Shown: positions 20,201 through 31,902 of the stretch, piece by piece | Layout of the letters: each line of letters begins with the position of its first letter | How positions within the stretch are numbered: the first letter of the stretch is position 1 | Made by a program: the position numbers and the translations under genes | The notes under the pieces: model-generated | The model's input: the letters and a program-made list of their open reading frames with translations, nothing else | The model's database searches: none | What the model was told of the DNA's origin: nothing | NCBI GenBank assembly: GCA_002633005.1 | Contig: NMRA01000065.1 | Coordinates: 760,894 to 824,893 of the forward strand | Source: Phoronis australis | Lineage: Eukaryota > Phoronida > Phoronidae | Length of the DNA stretch: 64,000 bases | Direction of reading: 5' to 3'

Positions 20201-22831
20201 ATTCGTGAGCACGTATCAATTAAGGACACTCGAAAGTTGATAAGGATACGGTTATTCTCCATTGTCGTAGTGCACGTCAGGGCTTTGTAGTATTTAAACA
20301 ATTCCGTATTTGGATCATACGGTAGTTTTAGGTGTTCTGGGAGATTTGCTTTTATGCCTAGTAATATCTCGCGCAATGATTGTGGATGAATCACAGCTAG
20401 GCTTATCTGTCCAAGAGATAAGATTCCTATTTGGTTTTCTACGTGAGCCAAATAGCTGACAGCCTTTTGCGCGGCCTGTTCAAGATGACTTAATATGAGC
20501 TCTAAATGGGCATAGCTTTGGGTGAAAATGGACAAATCTCTTATCTCACCCTGAATAGTATCGGTAACGTTAGTTATCCTATCCGAAATTTGGTGTACCG
20601 TCGCAATAAACTCATTCAGGGTATCTCTGTTTTGGTTAACGGCCAGTCTTGTTGCAGACATGACGGCCACACGCTTTTCCGCATCCACTACCAGACGTGC
20701 CTGATTCCTTGCTAGCATATCAATGTTTTTTCGTATCGCTTTAATGTCGTCATCAGTGGCCGTGCCAAAAAGCCAATGACTAATCTGTCCCATAAAAGGA
20801 AGTAAACTGCGTTTATTTCTCTCTCTTTGCGTTTGTATCATCATATCATAACCAGATAGGGCGTAGTCTATCGCCTTCTTGGTTTCTTCAAGAAGCATTC
20901 ACGTTTGATGTGCCCAATTTTACGACAATAAAAGCACCGTATCGGGGGTGGTCTGCCCTCGATAGTATTTAGTGAACGAGAGCGACAATCACGGGCTCTA
21001 TGCCCGGTTTTATTGCAGAATCTGCATACCTTCGGGGGGTATATGCGATCCACATCCATAGGACGGATGTCCCTATCGTCCCCAGGTTTCAATTGCATTC
21101 TAGTCAGGAGATGCAATTCTTGAATTGCTGCCCTCATTGCGTCCCTGAGGGTAGTAGGCTCAGAGCGTAAAACATGCTCTTTGATGCGGGTATCACGCAA
21201 CCCGTCTACGAAAAAACCCACTAATTGGGCTTGGAGTGCGCCCAGAGCGGCTTCGTCTTCGAACGCGTCTCTGGCCGTACTTAGTGGTCTTTCCCCAAAG
21301 ACTTGCACACTTTCATTGTGCCTTTGCTTTATGGCCTTCAAGCGGCCAAAGGCTAGACTTTTGTCTGATATGGGACCGAACCTTTGTTTTAGTTCGGTCT
21401 TAAATTGCACGTACGTGCATTCAGGATGATCAGTTAAATACCTCCAAATTAATGAGGAGACCTCTCCCTTTGACCTCTGGTAGGCCAAAAGCATTTGCTT
21501 CCGGGGGTCATTGCTGGGAAGAAACGGGAGACCTTCTCGATTTCGCTAATCCAGCCCCCAAAATCGCTGGCCTCCCCTGAAAATAATGGGATAGCCGCTG
21601 CTAGCTGAATTTCTCCCATGGAGCATACCGCTCCAGTTATATCCCGGGAAAAATTACCTGCCAGTTCGGTAAGGAACGCTGCCAGATCCGCTTGTTGCGC
21701 CATACTAAAATTGGAAAGGGTCCCGTCTAAAGGCTCGACTTACCTCACGTCCCCTTAGTTCTTTTCCTCAGAAGAAGATCCGGGCCACGGCACCAAATCG
21801 ACCAAGTGTGGCGTGACGGTGGTAGTAGAGAGTAAAGAGCAGCGTTGTGTTGACTTCTTTATTCACACACTCACACTCGGTGGGCCTCGTGGACGAGTCG
21901 AGCCTGACAAGCTTGGCTAGCGAGTGAGTTGGTAGTGAACTGAACTTCATCGACAAGACCCGAGTTTAAATATACATCTGAATTCGGATCTATCTGTTCT
22001 AGTCTCAGAATTATCACGACTCTATCAGATACAGTGAATTCGAAATATTTCAGATTGATAAACTTACATAAAATGTACGTCATGACAAATAGAACTTGCA
22101 TAACTTTTGCTGGCCCAGTCTCGACTTTCTCATGGTGCCAGGGGAAAGTCCCTGGCTTGGCACCCCATGTGCATTCCACACAGATGTAGTGTGCTGATGC
22201 AAGCATTTCGGCCGCTGGAGCACTGTACTTGACGAGGAGATAACACTCCCTGATGTCGAGCCTGGTCCAGTAAATGTATTAATTTGTAAACATTTAATTA
22301 AAGTTATCATGACGTAATTGTGTCATGGTGTCATTATGCCACACACCCCCAGGACTACCAGATCAGTTATCGAATTAACATGAATAAGCCTTAATTAATT
22401 CAGTAGATGTCGTAACATTGGAAAAAATTGACAACTAGAATGAATTTTACTTGTTGATAAATACACATTGTTACATCACTTTTAGCCTGTTTCACATATT
22501 TTAATTCAGATATTAAATAAGACTTGGGTACAAAGGTTATTAGTTTCTACATATAAACATGAAGATGTAACGTCAAGTATGGTCTGCCTTACAAAAGTAG
22601 TTTTGTTTTGTCTTTTCTTTTACAATTTGCTAATATTTCTCCGACTATTCTGTTACAGGTGAGAGAAAACAACTGAAACCAACCGCCCGACCGTCTATTT
22701 TACCTTTGGACAATAACCTGGGAGAATTGAACGCCGGTAATTCAGAAAGTCAGCACTTGATATGCCTGATCATGGACTCCGTCGCAATGTTGTTTCTTTC
22801 TCTGCTTTTTCAGTTTGTCATTTGTTTTTAA
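17232..22831 (+). CDS. 3' exons of an unidentified secreted, probably GPI-anchored protein
   Basis: Three phase-compatible exons are seen: 17232-17391 (acceptor CTCTTTTAG, donor GTAAGT), 17682-17850 (donor GTAAGT) and 22659-22831 (acceptor CTGTTACAG, stop TAA). The reading frame is open across both joins. The middle exon is rich in paired polar residues and has three cysteines (DNCGQNG, KKCVDAEAPC). The last exon encodes a Pro/Arg-rich linker and then a small-residue stretch (NAGNSES). A hydrophobic C-terminal tail (SVAMLFLSLLFQFVICF) follows directly, the layout of a GPI-attachment signal. Signal peptide and upstream exons were not found; they should lie below 17.2 kb. The family is not recognised. 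The last intron (17851-22658) holds the LTR element at 18170-22343. Confidence 0.5.
18170..18702 (-). repeat. 3' LTR of the gag-env element
   Basis: 533 bp, starting TGTGGCGTGACGG and ending ATTATGCCACA on the plus strand. It is very similar to the other LTR. The visible differences are mainly small indels (an extra CGGCAGTT here near 18293, and a missing ATACATCTG-like stretch near 18340) and scattered substitutions. High LTR identity suggests a fairly recent insertion. Confidence 0.9.
18703..18716 (-). other. Polypurine tract of the LTR element
   Basis: On the minus strand, GAATGGGAGGCAA directly precedes the 3' LTR. That is the expected position for the plus-strand primer used in reverse transcription. 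Confidence 0.6.
19196..20898 (-). pseudogene. Envelope fusion protein remnant, baculovirus F / errantivirus type
   Basis: The main open frame is 19852-20898. About 30 residues from its start is a basic cleavage site (RNKR), followed by a hydrophobic fusion-peptide-like stretch (GQISHWLFGT) and a long helical, heptad-like region. This is the signature of F-type fusion glycoproteins. The frame breaks near 19860; the continuing segment is in another frame (about 19626-19870), and the C-terminal part is in a third (19196-about 19620). That last part has a membrane segment (FCIAAAAIGVAIVVVLALI) and a cytoplasmic tail. Almost all of the N-terminal subunit and any signal peptide are missing, because the frame begins only about 30 residues before the cleavage site. 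It cannot make a working envelope as it stands. Confidence 0.8.
20868..21703 (-). pseudogene. Gag remnant with two CCHC zinc knuckles
   Basis: The frame from 21703 begins MAQQADLAAFL and includes a capsid-like stretch. It shifts frame near 21480-21520 and continues to 20868. The second part has the conserved capsid pattern and then two zinc knuckles, CRFCNKTGHRARDC and CFYCRKIGHIKREC, which bind the element RNA during particle assembly. The frame ends just after the second knuckle, and the env frame starts about 30 bases before that stop. In intact relatives the protease and the rest of pol would follow here. Confidence 0.8.
21778..21795 (-). other. Primer binding site, tRNA-His type
   Basis: On the minus strand, TGGTGCCGTGGCCCGGAT starts 11 bases inside the 5' LTR. 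It resembles the sequence complementary to the 3' end of tRNA-His (TGGTGCCGTGACTCGGAT is the usual form), with two differences. This fixes the element's transcription direction as minus. Confidence 0.65.
21807..22343 (-). repeat. 5' LTR of the gag-env element
   Basis: 537 bp, with the same termini as the 18170 copy. In minus orientation it is upstream of the primer site. Because the element is antisense to the host gene, any LTR promoter activity would run against the gene at 17232-22831. Confidence 0.9.
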
Positions 22832-23886
22832 ATACACTGATAATTGTTTATTCTCGAATCTTGTGCATAGCACATTCTTATCCAGCTACCTACAATTGAA
22901 AATATACTTTTCTTGCATGCGGAACTTTTGTTCATAGACAAGTTAACACAAACCTTAAAATTGTTGAAAGGCCTTCTTAAGAAAGCTCTAAAAATAATTA
23001 CACACACAAAAAAATTAAGTGCAAACAAAGGGAATATTTCATTTTGATCGCTGCACATTTCTATAGGTCAAGGGGAAAATGACAATTCGCAAGCGTATTC
23101 GGTATTCACTTCAGCTTTATCAAGAATAAGCATAAGTGCACTGCATGGGACTTCAAAACTGAAGAAATATTGTGGTTTCAATAATTAGTGACAAACTTGC
23201 CTGTTGATTAAAAATTTATTCAATCATCAAAGTGTAACATTAACAGGCTTTCTACTGACAATAAGATAATTGATGCAGTCACTGAATGTCGTTTCCCTAT
23301 AATGTGTACCCAATTGAAAAGATTTTACCATTAGTGTATTATTAAGCCTTTCTTCTGAAAGGAAAACTTAATGTCACTCAGCTTTTGGCTTTCATTTCGC
23401 TGGGATCTAGTTTCAATAGCCTATAGAAGCGCTTGTAAAAAAGGTTCAGTTTCGACACGTGGCTTTCTTTCATGTAACCTCATTCAGCCTCAATAACATC
23501 AACAATTAGACCCTTGAAGGTAAACACAGCAGCATACCACTTGAATTGTTTTGAGCCCAAAATCAGACCCTAAACTAGACAAGAGGGTCACTAGGTCTTC
23601 TTTAGTTTCAGTCCCTCATGTTTCTTCCAGGAAAGGAAATAAGCTATTGTCCACACATGACTCATTGCCTATGAAAGGGCATCCTCACCAACAAGGCTTA
23701 CTTGTGTAGCAGTCAGATATAGTTCCTTTGTATACGAACACACAGACAGTCCACAGGCATAGTGTTTTATGGTAACTTAGCACTGCGATTCACATTTCTG
23801 CAGGGCCACTGACTTGTATATTGTGCCATGCAGCACTGCCGGTGTGTGGAAGTGCTGTGGGAAGAGAACGGAGTAACAAAGCTTGT

Positions 23887-24850
23887 TTATGATACAGCTT
23901 GAAGTGGCCTTAAAATGTCACTGAACCTGGAACAAATATTGAAATATAAATAATTAAGTACTCCAGATTGGGTCAAAAATGCTATCCCTGTTTTTCAAAA
24001 ATATATGATGACTGCTCTACAGTTTCACATAAAATTGAATAATTACTATTTTCAGAAACCAAGGGTGTATATAATAAGTATTGCATAAAACTGTGTCTTT
24101 ATTTGTCATTCTTAGCTATAACAATTCTTTAAACACATCACCTGTCTGCAAAATATACAAGTTTTTTTGAGACAACTTCAAACCTTTGTTACCCATTTTC
24201 AAGCCTTTTTAATTTTGATACTTTCAGCAATTTTAAACTCAGATTACAGGTTCATGGGTCTGTCAAGCATACTTCTAGCCTAAGGTTGAGGAAACCGTTT
24301 CTCACACTTTTAATTTTTCTTCTAACAGAAGATATGAAGAATTGGGTCATTTAAAAATGATGGATAATCTTTCTGTTGTTTAAGAGTAATTACAAACCAC
24401 AAGGCACCATCAAAAATGCAATTTTCACAAAAATGGCAGTCATTTAAATTTATAACCACTTGCAACATTTCTAGGCATGAGTTAAGACTAATCGGTCACT
24501 GTGTATTCAGAAAATGTAAAAATATTTCCATGGGTTTACAATTGATAGCAAAACAGTTTCATGAAATAAAGTTGTAGGGACTTCATGAAGGTTAAGAATT
24601 ACCTCACCATGTTCTTTCCCCCAAACATGTATTAACTGTTATTTCAGCACAATCAGTTGTACCAAATATTACAACCCCAACCCCCCATGCCAGTCCCCCT
24701 AAGGACCTGAATAAGTAAATAAACAAAATGACTTACATACCTTTCTTTAAAAATAGCTGTTGCTTTTCGAAGGCTTTGTTCGTTGTCTCCAATATTGAAA
24801 GTAGGCTTTGACAACAGATCTGCACTGGATGGGAAGATCTTGTTGGTTAG
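23887..24850 (-). CDS. Last two coding exons of an unidentified minus-strand gene
   Basis: Exon 24741-24850 has a good acceptor (GACTGCAG) and donor (GTATGTAAGT). It is open in the frame LTNKIFPSSADLLSKPTFNI and following residues, ending in phase 2. Exon 23887-23926 follows an acceptor (TTGTTCCAG) and continues in the same phase to a TAA, giving the C-terminus FSDILRPLQAVS. The peptide is about 49 residues, polar and probably helical. No domain is recognised. Upstream exons should lie between 24.85 and 25.7 kb, where GC content and CpG rise (about 25250-25650), as at a promoter, but I could not identify them. The gene converges on the plus-strand gene ending at 22831. Confidence 0.42.
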
Positions 24851-25249
24851 CTGCAGTCAAATGCTTAAAACCAATTTTTGTCCATTCATGGACGGTGCAG
24901 AAGCGATGCATATCTCCTCTGCACGGTATAAGCCCTCAAACCAAAAAACCAAAGGTTTCGTGAAAACAGACGTGATAGATTTCCATTTAAACGTGTAATA
25001 GATTTTTAAAAGACATATGATAGGGAGTAAACAAATAGTCTAATGCAATGGATATTTGTCATGTATCCTTTGCCATTGGGCTTAGATTGTAATCTTAACT
25101 CATTATCGAGTTGACAGCATAAACATTCAGCATTGATTGATGTAACTGTCACTAATAAACTGTTAGAAATCATTCTAAATGCTTTGATGTACGAAAAGAT
25201 CCCGATTGCTACGTTAAGTGTCGTAACACATATCACGACGACAAACAAA

Positions 25250-28190
25250 GATTAACCCGGCTGGCGACTGCCGCGAAGTCGACATCGGCGAGTACCTCAG
25301 TCAACAGGCATCAGTAGAATAATCATGGAATAATCGTTAAAATAATCACAAGCCTTAATTTTTTATAAGGTCGTGCTTACTTCCTCTCATAGACGCACCC
25401 TTTTCACGCAAACTCAGATTCAGTTGGCACGGCTGCAAGCCATTTCACCATGTATTTAAAGGGCTCGCGCAATCGAGGCTGTTAATCTATCACCACTAGT
25501 ACACACGCGCCCTCTAGTTATTGTAGATTTACCGAATAGCCCACTTAGTGAGGTTGTAGACCTAACTCACGCCGACAGGAGGCGCGTTCCAAAATGAGGC
25601 TCGCTACGATAGCTCAGCATACAGGTTGTATTCCGCGTTGCTGTCTAACGCCTAGAAAAAATACGGACACTCAACTATCTGTTCTACAATCCCTAAGGAC
25701 GTTGTGATTCGGAAGCAATGGGTCGTTGCCATACACTGCGTCGAAGGAAAATATGTCCGTGTAAAATTTATAAATCTTTTCGAAAAATTAAGTCATATTT
25801 TGTCGCTTCTCGGTTTCAGAGCATCATCACCCTGACGGGCGGAGAATCTTCGGCCAGCCAGACTGTGTTTTCATGACTACGGCTTGAAAAATGATGCATT
25901 TTTTTCCAAAAAGGACAGGGCCCTCAATCCCTCTATTTTGGGGCCGAATATCGTCCCCGCTATTCCCCTCTCAAAAATATTGAAAAATCCCTCGAAATTC
26001 TTGATCGACAAATTAAACCAGATGTGGCTAATTGCACCTCACTGCAAAATGCGATGAGTCACCACTATCGAATATATATCTTCAACTCGTCAACAATACC
26101 TACATGTAGTTGGTTCGTGTAGAAAGCATTTTTATCAACAATTTACAAGAAGAAACGTAACCCTGCATTCAGCATAATACCTAATCCCTAAAACATCAGA
26201 TACGATCCCCGCAGTTTGGTCATATTTACTTTTCATGTTTCGAACCTGGTTTTCCGAATAAAAAATTATACCCTTTGATCAGACAGCTCTTTGGTGCATT
26301 GACTTGCTCTCAAATGCTTTTTTATATTTCTCTGTGGTTAATTATTGACACATTTTTAAGGTTTAATATCCAGGTTGGACTCGAAAGACCAGCCAATTAA
26401 CTAACGCAATGTCAACTTCCCCGTTGTTTATCGCAGTGAACCTCGCCTCGTGAATTAGGTCTACAACGATCTCAGTGAAACTGCAGACGTGCATGTACCT
26501 GTAGCATGCTATTTTAATCATCAGGGTTTGAAAAAATGGATACGCTTTAGTGCGTCTTAATTCTGGCCGAACCTGTCCGAGATTTTCTCGCAAGACTATG
26601 TGAAAAACCGCCTTGCAAGTGAGACTGATGAAAGTTCTAATGCTCCGAAATTTTATCCCAGCTAGCTGGTGCGTTTGCACGCAATCGGTTCCAGAGGTCG
26701 CGACAACCGTTTGTGGTTGACCCCTACTTTGTAATGCGGTACGCTCGCTTACCATGTTTAGTCCAGTATCGTGAAACTGGAAATGCAACATATGTTTCAT
26801 GTGACACATGTCACAGCCTTTTAGATTCAGTCCACTGCTTGGCTTACAGTTTCATTCTAAAAAAATCACGTACCTCTGGAACAGAAACCAAAAATCCATT
26901 CCTATAGCCTAAGCTGGAAACTTAAGTTTAGAACTGTCATTTCATACAGTTACATTCTTCAGCCAAAATTAGGATGCAGTTGTGACATTGATGAAAATAT
27001 GATAAACCAATTACTGCAACTACCTATCCGAAATATGCAGATAAGGGTTTTCTGATCGGTAAAAAATGGGCAAATACCTATTGTGTCGCTTTGAAACATA
27101 CAGTGGATTAGCCTCATTACATTGGTTACTGTGTACAGCAAATGATTTACAAAAGAAATAATAGAGACAGTTATAAATGTTTATCCACACACGCAAGCAC
27201 ACGCACACAAAATTAGCTACGCAGATAAATGCACGAGTAGGTTTTCAAAAGTTACGTAAATACACTTGTTACCAGCTAAAGTCCAAACTTTACATTTACA
27301 ATTGCAGAACAAACAAGTTCTAAAATGATTTTTAACACCCAAAATGTCTTCTTGAAAAAATAAGTTTGATAGGTTGTCGAAAGTGGAGCTCAAAAGATAT
27401 AAGAGGCCAGACTATGATTACCGCCAACCATGCATGATCACGGGTCAGTGCGAGAACTGACTGGTTGTCTGGAACCCTAGCTCAACAGTTTCGCTTGACG
27501 ATTCCACGATCAAGAAAAATGACAAGATGAAAACGAAGCTATGAAATTAATCTAGATTTCATAACAACACTAGATCAAAACACAGTCGAGCAGACAACCG
27601 AAAATTCCTAGTAAAATCAATGGATTGTATGCTCTAGCACGTGCAGGAGTTGGCATTCCATGTCGACAGTTCTATGATCCTACTCATACACACATGATAC
27701 ACAAAGTTTACATGCTACACCACCGTCTATCAAAAAGCGAGGATGGGCCAAGCAGAGTCGATAGTATCAAACCTTTCGTGTCTTCCACTGAGTTGTCTTC
27801 ACTTTGAAGGCTTTGGGATTGAAGTAGTTCACCGCGTTGTCTGCTTGAGAATAAAAAGCGGTGAAGAATGCTTTAATGATCTATAAGTGACTGGTGACGA
27901 AGTTTGCAGTGATCGTCAATATTTAAATCTCAGACCGGCTTAAGCGGCAGTATGTCCGCCTCCCATCTCAAAAATGAATTTTTGATCAGAGACCGCTTAC
28001 CGTTATGACATTGATTTCAAAATTGTTCCTTTAGTCGAATGAAAGGTGATTTCGTTGATTCGAAAGTAATCATTAAGCTGATCTGAGGTAAACAACTTAG
28101 GATAAGAAGTCGTGGAAGACACAGGGAAGCAATCTGATACACGTAGGCCTACAGTGTAAGTTTTACTGCGGAACTGTAAGTGAGTGAACT
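25250..28190. other. No gene recognised
   Basis: 25250-25700 is relatively rich in CpG and could be a promoter for the minus-strand gene ending at 23887. The 148-codon frame at 26363-26809 (minus) has no recognised domain, signal or splice context. The rest is AT-rich without visible structure. Confidence 0.35.
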
Positions 28191-31100
28191 TACGCAGCTC
28201 TCACGATTCGTCAGATACACTTGTGACGAGGTACTTCTGGCGAGCCTTAGTCTTGTCGCGGTCACCCTTTAGGAATACCAACTGACCAACAAAGAGTTGT
28301 ACAGGGTTATGAGCGTGGCCACGGGACTTTGACATGGCATTAGGAAGATGGTTGCCAATACGGGATTGGTGTTGACCGAGGATCACCTCCCTGTCGACGA
28401 TGGGCATTTGACAACCTGGGACTTGACCCTGGTGTGTCCACAATTCACGTGAACACAAAACATCACGGCGGATCCGGGAGTTCATATTGGACGTGGCAAT
28501 GGCAAGAGTTGCAGAGGACACGGGCCAACCCCTTGGAGATAAACACAGGAGTTCCACGCCCAACTCACCAACTGCATGTTCAGCCACAGGATTCTTATTG
28601 ACGTTTTTAACTTGACCAATGTCAGGGTCAATACCACGTCAAAGTAACATCAGGTCATTTTTCAAAGCAACGAATCCAGGAGCCACGTCGACTCAAACAG
28701 TTATTCCATGTTCAGTAAGAGAGCATAATGCAGAACAAAGAACAACCAGAATGTTTCGAAGTTCGTCATGAGTATCGTTTTGGATTAGAGAAGTTAACGT
28801 AACAGTCTCCCTGATAACGAAAATGAACTGCCGATGGCGTCGCATAACATCAGCTGCGAATGACAAGCCGACAACGTCAGAGGGCGGGGAGATAGACTGG
28901 CAGGTGTGACAGGCAGAAGTGACAGTGTTAATGGCCTTATCGATGTCTGGTACAAAGAAGTAACGAGTAAAGAGACGCTTTTTTGGTACCCGGATGGATG
29001 ACCAAAACGTAGGGCTATGTGAATGGCTGTGAGCAATCCATTCAGAACAGGGCGTGGTACAACGATACGTTCACGTTGGGGTTGGAATGGCTCAGCTGAC
29101 TTAACAACTAAGACGCCGTCTTTGGCGATTGAGACCGCATTGAGATAACGCCTGACATCTTTGATTTTGCTTTGCTTGCGCGAAGGACGAGCAACCTGAG
29201 ATAGGTGGGCATGGCTTCCACGAAAGTCTGGGCAATCCTGTTGGGTCAACAGCCAAGCTGCTCGGCTTGTGAAGGGCATACGCATGGCTCTCTGAAGAAC
29301 ATCATCAATCGACAAGCTTCGAACGACTGAATCTTCCAGTTCGGCAATGAACTTACAATGAGTCTTGACAGGATGTTGGGTTTCTGCTGGGAAAGTCGAA
29401 AGGAAGGTTTGCTGCACCAGCAATGTGGTGTAAAGAAACGCCATAACGGCTCAATGTAAATAGAAAGGTCGATACTCGAGCACTAGTGGAGAACTCGCCT
29501 CGCATAAAATTCCCGTACGCCTGAACGCATGGACGACTATCTGTCAGGACTTGGTGGTATTAGAGGCTTGGAAGATGAATGGGGAAAATGACGAACTTCT
29601 GCACCAATACACAGAGCCTCAACTTCGCAAGGTTACCCGTTTGATGTTTACGCAGCTTCGCATTAAAGAAGCCAGCGAGGAGAAGTTTGTCCCCTCTGCG
29701 GCACCCAAGTCACGATTCTTCACAGAACCGTCAGTCATAATGAGAAGATGATCATCAGGTCTAGGCATGAATATCACCTTTGTGTCTTTGAGATCAGACT
29801 GGGACCTCTTAAAGAATTCCTTGAGATCGTCAGACCAGAAGATGCGTTCACGAGACTCGCGTCCAGCTACGGCAGCTTCAAGTGGGTCAAGAAGAGAGGC
29901 ATAGCCAGGGAGAACACGACTTAGCATAGGAAGGAGATGTTGAGATATTCTACATGGACATTCACCTGTTCCAGCTTGGCGAAAACACCAGAGGCCTCGA
30001 GTTCGTCAAATTTTGTCTGAAGTTCAAGAAGGGACTCGCGGTTGTATTGGGGAAGTCGGCCTTTCCGTTGAGGAGGGAGAGTGGGTCCAACATTCACAAC
30101 AGCCTCCATCTTCCGGCAAGCGCCATTGTACTTAGAAACGGCAGGGTTGAACACATCATCGAACTCAGCGTGTAGGGACTGGAAGGGGCCCGCATGTCGA
30201 CAGAGAGGAGTAAATAAGAGTCTAGCCTGATGGAATCAGAAAATGATGGTCTAGTATGGGGGCCTGGAGGCAGGGCGCTAGTGGCGGATGTAGTAGAACC
30301 TGGGACAGGGTTGGGTAGCGACTCTGAAAGCTGTCGCACCTGGCAGATGTGTTCGACATGGTTGATTAGCAAAGGTGAATCAGTATCGTTCTTTACACGT
30401 ACAGTGAGGACGACTGAGATTTCCTGTGGTCATGGCCAAGCCAGCTTAGGGTCGAGGGATTTATTAAAGGGTTATCCAACCTAGGTTTGAGCGCCCACAA
30501 TGTACTGGCCAGGGAGAACGACAGAACGGTGTAGGCAACACAACAGAAAAAACTGGCTGAGTTGTGCGGTGGGTAATAACTCCTTGGGAGTTCTGACACC
30601 GTAGGGAACGACATCAGAACCAGCAATTACGATCTGGCGCATAGCGGGGCGAACAGCAATGTCATTGTAGGACATAAAGGGATTGCCAGCAAGAATGTCA
30701 ACATCAAGCTGATGAACCACCAAAGCATCCAGACGAAAATTGTGATGAAAAATGGATCTCGTCAACAACCTCAAGGGGGGTAATACCATCGGCCTGGCGG
30801 GCCATCTGCGAAGCGGGGGAAATAGTCATACCGTATAAAGATACAGTAGACTTGCACACCATGTTAGTAGTAGCACCAGTGTCTAGTGTTACTTGCACGG
30901 GATGATCCTCGAAGAAGGCTTTCAAGACAGGAGACTGCATGATAGTGACACGTCGAGCTGATTGGGTATCAAGTGACACAAAGCTACAGGAGGCGTCGGC
31001 AGCTTCAGTGGACGATTCGTCGTCGAGATCAGCATCATCGTCTTCAACCCGGCGTGATCTGGTGATGTGACGCTTATCGCTGTCAGGTAGGAATCTGCAA

Positions 31101-31902
31101 TCTTCAAAGCTGTGGGAAGACGATGGTCGGCCGGCGTACTTGCAGACAATGCAAGAATAAAACTTTCTTCTGCGACCAGAAGGTGCACCAGTGCGCATCG
31201 CACGGGTGTCTTCGATAGTCCGGAGTTCCTCCAGGATTGAAGTTAGTGCGAGAGATATTTCTGTTTTAATCGGAGCCAGCGTGTTTTGCGAAGCTTAGCT
31301 CCATACTTTTATTTGACTAGAAGTGGCAAGCCAAGGTGGACCAGTCCAAGCCATAAAAATACAATGACATTTTCCAGCGTCGGGGTCAAGTGCACCTCAC
31401 AATCTACGGAGAGAGGAGATTGTCGTCGAAAAAGGCAGTCAAGCGTTGACAGAGGTGCTCGAGACGCTCGACAGGCGGATATTGCAAAGGTCTAAAAATG
31501 AGCAGCGGTAGAGGAGAAACCAAAGTGTTGCCTGACTTTTTACCAGATGTCAGACAGAGACACCGAGTTCTTGACTATCGAGTTCCGGGGGATGACGGGG
31601 TAGTAGTTGGCCACTTGTCCGAGCATGAGTTCGAGTCGAGCATTCTTTTGTACGGTGGTCAGTCGCTTGGCAGCATCGACGTCGGTGCCGTCATCAACAA
31701 GACCTCGCAACTGGTTGGCATTGGTTTTTTTGAACCACTGAGAAGTCAGAAATGGCTTAAAGGTTTTGTCTTGAGTAAGAATATATGTAGGATTCTGCCG
31801 CCAGTTCTCGTAGGTGGTGATGGTCTCCGTTTTAGTTAGAGACCACTGTTTGGGTGCGCGTGCGGCCATGTTGAATGAAGGTACCGGATCTAAAAATGTC
31901 AA
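28190..31902 (-). mobile_element. Decayed Ty3/gypsy retrotransposon, gag-pol remnant
   Basis: Order on the minus strand is as follows. The gag N-terminus is at 31540-31902. The gag C-terminus carries a spaced Cys/His motif, followed by an aspartic protease with LDTGATTNMV (active-site codons at 30872-30883), within 30704-31198. The reverse transcriptase N-terminus is at 29921-30154, then the connection/RNase H start at 29619-29927 (WSDD, then an MTDGSVK-like RNase H start). The integrase zinc-binding region is at 28794-29444 and the integrase C-terminal part at 28201-28587. Frames change several times and stops are frequent. The catalytic reverse transcriptase core with the YxDD box is missing: the N-terminal part joins the post-thumb region directly at about 29925. 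I found no LTR pair, so the ends are only the limits of recognisable coding. Confidence 0.75.

Larger units (their letters stand above)
18170..22343 (-). mobile_element. LTR retroelement with gag and env remnants but no pol
   Basis: Two LTRs in direct orientation (18170-18702 and 21807-22343), each bounded by TGTGG...CCACA, are flanked by the 4-bp duplication CACC (18166-18169 and 22344-22347). Sense is the minus strand, so the 5' LTR is at 21807-22343. Next to it is a primer site matching the 3' end of tRNA-His (21778-21795), and before the 3' LTR a purine tract (18703-18716). Inside are a gag remnant (20868-21703) and an env remnant (19196-20898), overlapping by about 30 bases. No protease, reverse transcriptase, RNase H or integrase sequence is present in the 4.2 kb. 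The F-type env and CCHC gag fit a Ty3/gypsy-related (errantivirus-like) element. It is non-autonomous and its genes carry frameshifts. Confidence 0.85.

Noticed and set aside
26363..26809. 148-codon minus-strand frame
   Set aside because: No recognised domain, no splice or polyadenylation context; could be chance or an old element.
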